From UMGS1781 sp045650705 (lineage in GTDB: Bacteria > Bacillota > Clostridia > TANB77 > CAG-508): a stretch of 25,352 bases of DNA. Shown piece by piece: positions 15,526-22,008 of this stretch; the stretch's first letter is position 1, and each line of letters starts with the position of its first letter. Where the stretch lies: NCBI GenBank assembly GCA_045650705.1, contig JAZRRK010000013.1, positions 1 to 25,352 of the forward strand, read 5' to 3'. A model generated the notes under the pieces. It saw only the letters and a program-made list of their open reading frames with translations, ran no database searches and had not been told where the DNA came from. A program made the translations under genes and the position numbers.

Positions 15526-15957
15526 TTATTGTCTTGCATCCGATTCATTAAGAAATATAGAAATGCCAATCTCTTTTGTAGAGACGTCTTTTCCTTTATT
15601 CAAACGAATTTTCAAATCATAGACATTGTCAACATAGTGTCCGCTGATGCCAGAAACCGTTTTTTTATAAACTCGTTTACCGATTTTTTGGTATACAACC
15701 GACAGGGGTTTGGGCAACTTGTTTGCAGCTTCAGCAGCTTCTTTTGCAGTATCAAAAATCAAACGACCATAGTCTTCGAAGCTGTATTTCTGGTATGTAT
15801 CTCCATACAAAACAGCATCAAAGGTTTTGTTTTCTTCATCGACCTGCAAAATTTTAGCCTCAGCTTCAAAAGCTTGTGAGCCATTGTTCGTTCCCCAATA
15901 ATCAACCAGGTATACTGTTTGATTTACTTTGAAATCCCGTTTACATTCTTTTGACAT
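15526..15957 (-). CDS. Orphan protein of 143 residues, higher G+C
   Basis: I do not recognise this protein. It is soluble, starts MSKECKRDFKVNQTVYLVDYWG and contains FDTAKEAAEAANKLPKPLSVVYQKIGKR in its middle; the N-terminal half looks beta-rich (VYLVDYW, AEAKILQVD, FDAVLYGD). The chosen ATG at 15957 has AGGAGG 7 bases upstream; an upstream extension has no such site. It is a single-gene unit with its own promoter (16029-16057) and terminator. Codons such as ACC, CGG and GGC contrast with the A/T-rich relaxase beside it, so it probably came from another genome. It could be an anti-defence or regulatory cargo gene, but nothing in the sequence shows that. Confidence 0.72.
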   Translation of the reverse strand: MSKECKRDFKVNQTVYLVDYWGTNNGSQAFEAEAKILQVDEENKTFDAVLYGDTYQKYSFEDYGRLIFDTAKEAAEAANKLPKPLSVVYQKIGKRVYKKTVSGISGHYVDNVYDLKIRLNKGKDVSTKEIGISIFLNESDARQ

Positions 15958-16028
15958 AAGAAAACCTCCTAAAATATAGTGAGTAATTTGTCTACAAATA
16001 TTTGCGTATCGCATTTGTTGACATAAAA

Positions 16029-16057
16029 ATTATATCACAAATATGTTGAAATGTCCA
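16029..16057 (-). promoter_or_regulatory. Promoter of the 143-residue orphan gene
   Basis: On the minus strand TGGACA (16052-16057), 17-base spacer, TATAAT (16029-16034). The leader of about 65 bases contains TGCG-ATA-CGCA-type symmetry near 16000. Confidence 0.65.
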
Positions 16058-16095
16058 GAAATCATTTAAAAATGAATAGGTAATTGCTTGATGTG

Positions 16096-16124
16096 TTGAC
16101 TAAACTCCGTTTTTATAATATAAT
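16096..16124 (+). promoter_or_regulatory. Promoter of the 235-residue orphan gene
   Basis: TTGACT (16096-16101), 17-base spacer, TATAAT (16119-16124). The leader holds GCTATC and GATAGC separated by 14 bases, which could form a stem near 16147-16172. Confidence 0.7.
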
Positions 16125-16191
16125 AGTTAACGTAAAATATTCGTAGCTATCGCGAATTAAACAATGATAGCCTTAGTTATGGAGGTTCACT

Positions 16192-16899
16192 ATGTATAGT
16201 GGCGAAACACCAAGAGAACGGGATGTAGATTTCGTTCTCCCCATTGCCAAACGGCAAATTATGTTCTCGGAAGATGAGTGTCTTCAGGAAGGTTATTGCG
16301 GATTTGATCCCAGTAATATGACTGAAGAATATCTCAAAGAACTCGAACTCATCTATCTTACACGTATGGATGAGAGTGTTTCTCAGATTACGGATGCGTA
16401 TCCTATCGTTCAGTACTATTCTGAAAATACCGATAAGCTCAATCGCTTTGTAGAAAGCATCACAGTTGCAGTTGTATCTGGAACAAAACTCACATTTGAT
16501 GAGAAATTTGCTCCAAAAGAAAACATAGTAGATGATGAAGTTGTTGCATATATTACAAATCCTTTTAATGTATCAACAGAAATTTACTATTATGACCTTT
16601 GCAAACTTCTCTATGAGAAACCGGAACTTACTGTTACAGATGAAGGCGTATTGCTCTTCTATACCCCTACTACTTTGTTTGCAACACTTGATTGCAAATC
16701 AGGTAATATCATGGGTGTTGAAGAACTTGCCAAAGCAGTTGGAAATGAAGGTATTACAAAGATTTCTTCTATTTCAGTTGACAATGATGGTGCTACTGTA
16801 ATCAAGTTCAAAACCAAAAATGGAAAGAAATCAGAACATCAGCTGTCGATGCTGTTCGACTTCTTCTGTGAAGGTGGAGTAACGGTTAAAATCGATTAA
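16192..16899 (+). CDS. Orphan protein of 235 residues, higher G+C
   Basis: I do not recognise this protein. It is acidic and soluble, starting MYSGETPRERDVDFVLPIAKRQIMFSEDE and ending FDFFCEGGVTVKID, with no membrane segment, signal peptide or catalytic motif that I can name. Alternating strands are suggested in TKISSISVDNDGATVIKFKTKNGKK near the C terminus. A GGAGG site lies 7 bases before the ATG. It is a single-gene unit with its own promoter and a strong terminator. One 60-base line counted by eye is about 40 percent G+C, against about 27 percent for a line of rpoD, so acquisition from another host is likely. It sits divergent from the 143-residue orphan, between the mobilization and defence modules. 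Confidence 0.75.
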   Translation: MYSGETPRERDVDFVLPIAKRQIMFSEDECLQEGYCGFDPSNMTEEYLKELELIYLTRMDESVSQITDAYPIVQYYSENTDKLNRFVESITVAVVSGTKLTFDEKFAPKENIVDDEVVAYITNPFNVSTEIYYYDLCKLLYEKPELTVTDEGVLLFYTPTTLFATLDCKSGNIMGVEELAKAVGNEGITKISSISVDNDGATVIKFKTKNGKKSEHQLSMLFDFFCEGGVTVKID

Positions 16900-16918
16900 G
16901 TTCATCTCCGAAAACAAG

Positions 16919-16950
16919 CAACCGCTCATCCTAATTGGATGGGCGGTTTT
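16919..16950 (+). terminator. Terminator after the 235-residue orphan gene
   Basis: AACCGCTCATCC pairs with GGATGGGCGGTT around TAATT, ending in TTTT. It also lies just past the end of the minus-strand CBASS operon. Confidence 0.88.
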
Positions 16951-16982
16951 GCTATTTTTAATTATCTTCTTTTTTCTCATTG

Positions 16983-17426
16983 TTATCTGGATGTATTCCA
17001 CCGACCACACCATTGACCAGAAACAACCCATATTTCGTAAAAATATATCCATTCAATTGCCCATAAAAATACGGTATTTGCTATTATCAATTTATTATCC
17101 CAATCTGTCTTTGGATGGAACGGGCATAAAATTAAATATTCTTTACCTTTTATTTTACGTGTTCCATATATATGTGGAATAGTTTCTTCATAGATGGGTA
17201 AGTTATCATTTAGGAGAAAAACTTTTGGAACCTCACAAATTGAGTCTTGTTTTATTTTTATTGTGTATTCAATATTTGTGTTAGTAGATTTTATTAAAAA
17301 ATCCATATCAATTTTTCTCGAAGAATTATCCTTAATTAAAAGTTTTCCATATTTAGTTAATAAATGACATTTTTGCATTGGTATTGATATGCTAGTTTTT
17401 CTTGGTTTTGGAAACTTAGCACCCAA
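16983..17426 (-). CDS. CBASS E2-like conjugating protein (short Cap2), apparently frameshifted at the C terminus
   Basis: In short type II CBASS an E2-like protein acts on the CD-NTase C terminus in a ubiquitin-like manner and primes it for signalling. The 147-residue chain has the family pattern PHIYG (residue 84), LILCPFHP with the candidate catalytic Cys101, then a Trp-rich helix FLWAIEWIYFYEIWVVSGQW (residues 120-139). In this frame it ends CGRWNTSR. Removing one base near 17002 (the C after TGTGGT) would give CGGGIHPDNNEKKEDN and a stop at 16958, restoring the GGGxHP ending I recall for this family. So the 3' end carries either a mutation, an assembly error or a recoding site. The start is TTG at 17426, with AAAGGAG 10 bases upstream, overlapping the CD-NTase gene by 11 bases. 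Confidence 0.75.
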   Translation of the reverse strand: MGAKFPKPRKTSISIPMQKCHLLTKYGKLLIKDNSSRKIDMDFLIKSTNTNIEYTIKIKQDSICEVPKVFLLNDNLPIYEETIPHIYGTRKIKGKEYLILCPFHPKTDWDNKLIIANTVFLWAIEWIYFYEIWVVSGQWCGRWNTSR

Positions 17427-18546
17427 AAAATTTATGCTCCTTTACATTTGTTCCTTGTTGTTTAAAATTAATTGTTGCATCTTTATTAATATACATATTT
17501 CCATTTTCTCTTGATGCCCTTGCATTATCTCCAATACCTGCATATGCTTTTTCTACTATTTTAGTACCAAATAATTCTTTGTAACTTTTTGCTTCTTCAA
17601 ATAAATTTCCAGAAGTTATAAATGTATTATTTATAATATCTTTATTTAATTCAGCTATAAAAAAGTTAAAAGCTTTTTTTCTTTCAGGATGTATTTGCCA
17701 TTTATCAGCAAAATTTTCATCGGAATTAACGGGATTTTCAACCCATTCAATACCATCTTTAATTTTTATGTATTTATGATAATTACTTGAAAATTTTTTT
17801 ATTAGTTCATATACATTATTTTCTCCTGTGTAAATTTGTGCCATTATTGTTGTTAATATTATAGAAATTGGTTTGTCATCTGGATTATTTTCAAATTTCT
17901 TATCTCTATATCTTTTTAATATTTGCAATGCAACTTGTAATGTTGTTTTTACCTTGTATTCAGGAACATCTTCTATATTTTTATTATTTTGAAAAGCATA
18001 GTTTTTTAATAATCTTTGTTTTTCTTCTTGTTGTCTTTCATTAAACCAATCAAAATATGCTTCAGGATTTGTTGTAGTAAATTCATAGTTCCCAGTGTTT
18101 TCATCTTTATTAGTGATTTTTAATTTTTTATCAATATCATATGTAACATTTTTAATTGAAGGAAGTATATCCATATGATATTGAGCCTCATCAGAATATT
18201 TTAATGTCCAACATCTTTTTCCTTCAGGTTGTAACATTTTAGAATATCTATCACTTTCTTTAAGTGCTTGTCCAACTTCATTTTTCAATTTCTTTGGATC
18301 CGAGAAATATTTATTTATTCTACATACTAAATCAATATCATAATCGTCTTCATCTGATAAAGGTTTTATTACTGTACCTAATCTAAATGAACCTTGCGGG
18401 AATATCTCCACTTCTGAGTTTATATGATTTGATAAATAAGTGCCTACGGCTTTATAACTATCAACTGCTTTGTTATACTTATCTTCTGTAATATCTAGCT
18501 CTTTTGCTATTTGTCTTAATACCATATCTGTTCGTGTACTTTCCAA
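17416..18546 (-). CDS. CBASS CD-NTase (cGAS/DncV-like nucleotidyltransferase)
   Basis: On phage infection such enzymes make a cyclic oligonucleotide that activates a cell-killing effector. The 376-residue protein shows the Pol-beta-like active site: QGSFRLGT with Gly52-Ser53, the metal ligands Asp70 and Asp72 in DDYDIDLVCRI, and the third Asp126 in YHMDILPSI. RCWTLKY near residue 111 and the helical lobe from about residue 180 (WFNERQQEEK, KVKTTLQVALQILKRYRD) fit the SMODS family. The clade may be CdnG, but I am unsure. The C terminus ends KFFGC, and a short flexible tail ending in small residues is what the E2 partner would modify. The start is TTG at 18546, one base after the effector stop, with AAGGAGG 10 bases upstream. 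Confidence 0.88.
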   Translation of the reverse strand: MESTRTDMVLRQIAKELDITEDKYNKAVDSYKAVGTYLSNHINSEVEIFPQGSFRLGTVIKPLSDEDDYDIDLVCRINKYFSDPKKLKNEVGQALKESDRYSKMLQPEGKRCWTLKYSDEAQYHMDILPSIKNVTYDIDKKLKITNKDENTGNYEFTTTNPEAYFDWFNERQQEEKQRLLKNYAFQNNKNIEDVPEYKVKTTLQVALQILKRYRDKKFENNPDDKPISIILTTIMAQIYTGENNVYELIKKFSSNYHKYIKIKDGIEWVENPVNSDENFADKWQIHPERKKAFNFFIAELNKDIINNTFITSGNLFEEAKSYKELFGTKIVEKAYAGIGDNARASRENGNMYINKDATINFKQQGTNVKEHKFFGC

Positions 18547-18547
18547 C

Positions 18548-19384
18548 TTATTGTTTCCTCCTTAAAACATTTTTTCCTTTATCTTTAAATCTTTTCTTTT
18601 TGTCTGATGTGTCTTGTTGGAATATATCTACTTCCATTTTATCTCTATCTGCTTGCATAAAGCAGTCTGTTATAATTTTATATGTATTATATGTTGATGT
18701 TGTCATAAACAAATTTATTTTAGCACCTGTATTCATGATTTTTATGACAGCACTACGAACTTCGTTGACTAATTCTTGTGATGATATTCTTATTTTTTCA
18801 TGTCCGATTCGTTCAATTATAATTGTGTCAATATCTTGTTTGTCTTCTGGTAATTGTTCTAAATTTATTTTATATGTATCTGAAATAACTAAATTACATT
18901 CTCTTAAATTATTAATATTATGAAATTTACTTTCATCTACCTTAATAGAAATGTCAGAACTTAATTGTTCGTTTTCTTTCTCTAAATTTACTAATTCTTC
19001 AAATTTATTGTTCATAACAATTTTAAAAATTATGTAATAAGGTTTTCTTATTAAACTAATTTTACTAAAACCAAGAAATTTAGCTAATCTATAAAATATA
19101 TAATAGCTAGTACCATATAGATTTCCTGACATAAGGATTCTATTCTTATTAAAATTTCTTAAAGCAATAAATATAACACTAAATAACACAACTATTGTTG
19201 TAAATATAGATAAATTGCTAATATAATTTGGAATATCTATATTGGGATTAATCTCTAGGGTTAAAAATAATAAATTAATTTCACTTATTGAGAAATATTG
19301 AATTGCAAATATAAAAATTATTATTGGTAAAATAAATATTAATATCATTGGTATTATTATATTAAATGTTATATATTTTTTCAA
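18548..19384 (-). CDS. Putative CBASS effector with two membrane helices and an alpha/beta sensor domain
   Basis: It lies one base before the CD-NTase and is probably its effector, permeabilising the inner membrane when the nucleotide signal binds. From the TTG at 19384 (GAGAGGAG 8 bases upstream) it has 278 residues. TM1 spans about 7-30 (IIIPMILIFILPIIIFIFAIQY) and TM2 about 57-76. The cytoplasmic part of about 200 residues alternates strands and helices: ECNLVISD (162-169), IDTIIIERI (185-193), a helix SSQELVNEVRSAVIKIM (201-217), and INLFMTTSTYNTYKIITDCF (223-242) with VDIFQQ (252-257). This CARF/SAVED-like order suggests a Cap14-like protein rather than the beta-barrel Cap15, but no motif fixes the family. 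The tail is very basic (KKKRFKDKGKNVLRRK). Confidence 0.6.
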   Translation of the reverse strand: MKKYITFNIIIPMILIFILPIIIFIFAIQYFSISEINLLFLTLEINPNIDIPNYISNLSIFTTIVVLFSVIFIALRNFNKNRILMSGNLYGTSYYIFYRLAKFLGFSKISLIRKPYYIIFKIVMNNKFEELVNLEKENEQLSSDISIKVDESKFHNINNLRECNLVISDTYKINLEQLPEDKQDIDTIIIERIGHEKIRISSQELVNEVRSAVIKIMNTGAKINLFMTTSTYNTYKIITDCFMQADRDKMEVDIFQQDTSDKKKRFKDKGKNVLRRKQ

Positions 19385-19424
19385 TTTTATATCTCCTCTC
19401 ATAGTATTTTTAAATAAAACAGAG

Positions 19425-19454
19425 CTCTGCCACAACTCTGCCAAAGCTCTGCCA
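19425..19454. repeat. Three 11-bp spaced CTCTGCCA repeats
   Basis: CTCTGCCA starts at 19425, 19436 and 19447 (TGGCAGAG on the minus strand), exactly 11 bases apart. The cluster begins directly at the fic stop codon and ends 40 bases before the effector start. The spacing of one helical turn suggests a protein-binding array, or slippage. It is G+C-rich in an A/T-rich setting. Confidence 0.7.
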
Positions 19455-20450
19455 TTATTCAACGATTCTGTATTTTCTATTAGGGTCCTTTTCACCATTT
19501 CCAATTGTTTCAATAGTATTATTATCTACTAATTTTTTTAGAATTCTTCTAGCAGTTCTATCTGCAATAGCAGTTTCTTCAATTATTTCTTTTGCACCTA
19601 TTAAAACATTTCTTTTAATACACTCAATTATTTTAATTTCATTTTCAGAAAGTAATAATTGGGATTTTTCTTTCATTTCTTTTGAATTCATCATTTCGTC
19701 AATTGATTCGCTTATAATTTTTAGCATAAATTCTATAAATTCATTTGAATTTCCAGCATTATTGCAATTTTGAATAGCAGTATAATATTCTTCTTGATTT
19801 TTCTTTATCATACTTTCAATAGGTAAATAGGTAAATGCTTTTTCCCAGTGTGATAAAATTGCTGTTTGCCATAATCTTGCTGTTCTTCCATTTCCATCAT
19901 GGAAAGGATGTATAAATACAAATTCATAATGGAATATACAAGACAAAATAAGTGGACTTATTGTATCTTTAACTTCATTCATCCAATTAAATAAGTTGTC
20001 CATTAAATCAGGAACTAATTTATGTGGAGGACAAGTAAAGATACATACATCTCCATCATAAACACCTTCGCCGTGATTTCTAAATTTTCCTGCGTCTTTT
20101 TCAATTAAAAAAGTTAATATTCCGTGTATTTTCTTCAAATCTTCTACAGAATAAGGATTTACTTTATCAATTTGTTCATATGCTTCATAAGCATTTTTTA
20201 CTTCTTGAATATCTTTTTGTTCTCCCATTACTGGTTTTCCATTTATAACATCTTCTACTTGAAATAATGATAATTGATTATTTTCAATTGCAAGAGAAGA
20301 ATGAATAGATTTTATTCTTGATTTTCTTCTTAATTCAGGATATCTATTTAAACTTTCAAAATAATTTGCTTCTCCAATTTTTTTCATAATGTCTGTTGCA
20401 TAGTTTAACATTTTATCAGTAATAGTATATGGTGGATAATTGTTTTCCAT
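19455..20450 (-). CDS. Fic family protein adenylyltransferase, class II
   Basis: Fic enzymes transfer AMP from ATP to Ser, Thr or Tyr of target proteins. The 331-residue protein has the intact active-site motif HPFHDGNGRTAR with catalytic His181, the flap region near KFRNHGEGVYDG (122-133), and an N-terminal inhibitory helix motif SLAIEN (Ser52-xxx-Glu56-Asn57), which places it in class II, regulated within its own chain. The C-terminal 65 residues form a winged helix (LSENEIKIIECIKRNVLIGAKEIIEETAIADRTARRILKKL) likely to bind DNA. GGGAGG lies 6 bases before the ATG. It follows the zinc-finger-like gene by 24 bases and precedes the CBASS effector by 70 bases, so all five genes may be cotranscribed. 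Targets are unknown. Confidence 0.92.
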   Translation of the reverse strand: MENNYPPYTITDKMLNYATDIMKKIGEANYFESLNRYPELRRKSRIKSIHSSLAIENNQLSLFQVEDVINGKPVMGEQKDIQEVKNAYEAYEQIDKVNPYSVEDLKKIHGILTFLIEKDAGKFRNHGEGVYDGDVCIFTCPPHKLVPDLMDNLFNWMNEVKDTISPLILSCIFHYEFVFIHPFHDGNGRTARLWQTAILSHWEKAFTYLPIESMIKKNQEEYYTAIQNCNNAGNSNEFIEFMLKIISESIDEMMNSKEMKEKSQLLLSENEIKIIECIKRNVLIGAKEIIEETAIADRTARRILKKLVDNNTIETIGNGEKDPNRKYRIVE

Positions 20451-20474
20451 CTTTAACCTCCCAATAATTTTAAT

Positions 20475-21410
20475 TTACTTAATATAGTTATTTTTCTTTT
20501 GTCTGCTTTTATCTAAATTTTCTCTATTTCTACATTGGATAGTATCATATTCAGATTTAATATTTTCAGCAACAAAAGGTTTACCACAATGCTTACATAG
20601 TTTAACTTCTGTTCTTCCAGATGTTTCATTTAAAAGTAATATAGTTTCAATTATTTCACTTAAAGACATAAAATTCCATTTAAATTTTATTTGCCCGTTT
20701 TCAGCACTATATGAAATATTAGGCTTCTTTAAGCTATTTCCACTAATACTTTCTTGATATACTTGTTTTATATCTTCTGATACATCATCATAAAGGTAAG
20801 CACAGATTAAAAGTTTTCTATTATAAATAATTGTAGCAAAATCAATAATCTCGGCAATTGTTTCAGCATAATTCTTTGAGAATACTATATCATCAAGTCT
20901 ATTTCCTTCAGTTTGTTTAAAATTACTATCAAGTCCTGTATTTCTATGATAATCATCTGATTTCATTGTTTCTGCCCAATCTATTTTTGAATCTTTCCAA
21001 AAATATTTCTTTTCAAATTCTAATGCACTTATAGAAGTATTATATCCCAAATTAACAGGAATTTCTCCATTATCCATAAATTCATAGTTTTCTGGTAAAT
21101 ATCTAAAATTACCAAGTAATCCATAATTACTAACAAATTCAAGAACTAAATTTTGAAACTTTTCCATTTTACTTTGAGCTTCGATAGATACTTCTTTATT
21201 TCCTAATTTAAACATCTCATTTCCAATTGATTCTTTTCCAATTACTAATAAATCTTTTAACATTTGATTTTTTACTTCAAATGGATCATATGTACTTGCT
21301 TTTGCATTTTTATCTGGTAATATGTAATATTTATCATCCTTTTTTTTAATTATGTACTTATCATATTTGCACCATTTTGCAGTAAATTCAATCTTTTCTT
21401 CTCTAATCAT
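20475..21410 (-). CDS. Protein of unknown function with C-terminal zinc-finger-like motif
   Basis: I do not recognise this 311-residue protein. It has no signal peptide or membrane segment. The end carries CKHCGKPFVAE followed by QCRNRENLDKSRQKKNN, a Cys pair plus a third Cys and basic tail reminiscent of CGNR/DUF6076-type zinc fingers. The central part is rich in aromatic residues and hydrophobic helices (IAEIIDFATIIYNRKLLICAYLYDDV). The start at 21410 is chosen because GAGGTG lies just before it; an ATG 12 bases further upstream overlaps that site. It heads the minus-strand operon that continues with fic and the CBASS genes. The zinc-finger tail suggests nucleic acid binding, and a role as operon regulator or sensor is only a guess. 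Confidence 0.7.
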   Translation of the reverse strand: MIREEKIEFTAKWCKYDKYIIKKKDDKYYILPDKNAKASTYDPFEVKNQMLKDLLVIGKESIGNEMFKLGNKEVSIEAQSKMEKFQNLVLEFVSNYGLLGNFRYLPENYEFMDNGEIPVNLGYNTSISALEFEKKYFWKDSKIDWAETMKSDDYHRNTGLDSNFKQTEGNRLDDIVFSKNYAETIAEIIDFATIIYNRKLLICAYLYDDVSEDIKQVYQESISGNSLKKPNISYSAENGQIKFKWNFMSLSEIIETILLLNETSGRTEVKLCKHCGKPFVAENIKSEYDTIQCRNRENLDKSRQKKNNYIK

Positions 21411-21464
21411 TTCACACCTCATAAAAAATTTTATAAAATTTTAGAAAACTAGTTGACTTTTCAT

Positions 21465-21493
21465 ATAATATATTATAAAATTGACATAGTTAA
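21465..21493 (-). promoter_or_regulatory. Promoter candidate of the defence operon
   Basis: On the minus strand TTAACT (21488-21493), 17-base spacer, TATTAT (21465-21470), 55 bases before the first gene. The -35 lies inside the palindrome at 21486-21506. Confidence 0.45.
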
Positions 21494-21509
21494 GTTACTA
21501 AACTATATC
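21481..21509 (+). promoter_or_regulatory. Promoter candidate of the xis gene
   Basis: TTGACA (21481-21486), 17-base spacer, TATATC (21504-21509). The leader of about 140 bases contains an 8-bp stem, AGAGTTTA (21539) with TAAACTCT (21563). Confidence 0.5.
21486..21506. promoter_or_regulatory. Shared palindromic operator between defence operon and xis-int
   Basis: ATAGTT pairs with AACTAT, and inner AGT pairs with ACT, giving a 21-bp near-perfect palindrome. It covers the spacer of the plus-strand promoter and the -35 of the minus-strand promoter, so one regulator could control both. Confidence 0.55.
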
Positions 21510-21654
21510 AAGACAACATATTTTACTTTACATATATAAGAGTTTATGATACAGATTGCTTTTAAACTCTATATTTATATTATATATTTTTTTCAAAATA
21601 ATGTCAATAGATGGTAACTTTACAAAGGAAATTAAATGAAAGGAGGAATTGCCT

Positions 21655-21858
21655 ATGCACGAAACAAGAACTAATGAAAAACCAATGCCAATTATTTATA
21701 CAACAAAAGATATTTGCAAAATGTTTCATATTGGTAGAGTTAAATGTTTAGAATTATTTCACAGAGCTGATTTTCCAGCACAGAAATATGGCAGAGGTTT
21801 TGGAATTGAAGCAAATGCTTTAGCAAAGTTTATGAGTTCTAGACATATTATCTCATAA
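21655..21858 (+). CDS. xis: Excisionase-like (Xis) small DNA-binding protein
   Basis: Excisionases bend the attachment sites and bias the recombinase toward excision. The 67-residue protein has the MerR/Xis-type winged helix: IYTTKDICKMFHIGRVKCLELFHRADFPAQKYGRGFGI, then a helix ANALAKFMSSR. Size and position directly before the recombinase match Tn916-type Xis. I chose the ATG at 21655 because AGGAGG lies 8 bases before it; a TTG at 21649 is only 2 bases from that site. About 150 bases with an 11-bp inverted repeat separate it from int. Confidence 0.8.
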   Translation: MHETRTNEKPMPIIYTTKDICKMFHIGRVKCLELFHRADFPAQKYGRGFGIEANALAKFMSSRHIIS

Positions 21859-21908
21859 AAAGCAAAAGAGATTTAGAAATGGCACTTCTAAACCTCTAGT
21901 AAGTACAC

Positions 21909-21978
21909 GGGAATGTCTTCCTATGTATATCTCAAAAATATTATAGCACAAGTAAGTAATTACTTGCAAGACATTCCC
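21909..21978 (+). promoter_or_regulatory. Inverted repeat leader before the integrase gene
   Basis: GGGAATGTCTT (21909-21919) and AAGACATTCCC (21968-21978) form a perfect 11-bp inverted repeat enclosing the 12-bp palindrome AAGTAATTACTT. A second stem, TTTAGAA with TTCTAAA, lies upstream at about 21873-21892. In RNA these could fold just before the int ribosome binding site. Confidence 0.6.
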
Positions 21979-22008
21979 TTTAAAAAATCATTATGAAGGG
22001 AGTATAAA

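Noticed and set aside
15529..15879. A 116-codon plus-strand frame opposite the 143-residue orphan
   Set aside because: It lacks a ribosome binding site and runs antisense to a gene with its own promoter, AGGAGG site and terminator.
19385..19513. A longer start for the CBASS effector (321 residues)
   Set aside because: The extra 43 residues overlap the fic 3' end and the CTCTGCCA repeats and have no ribosome binding site. The TTG at 19384 has a strong one.
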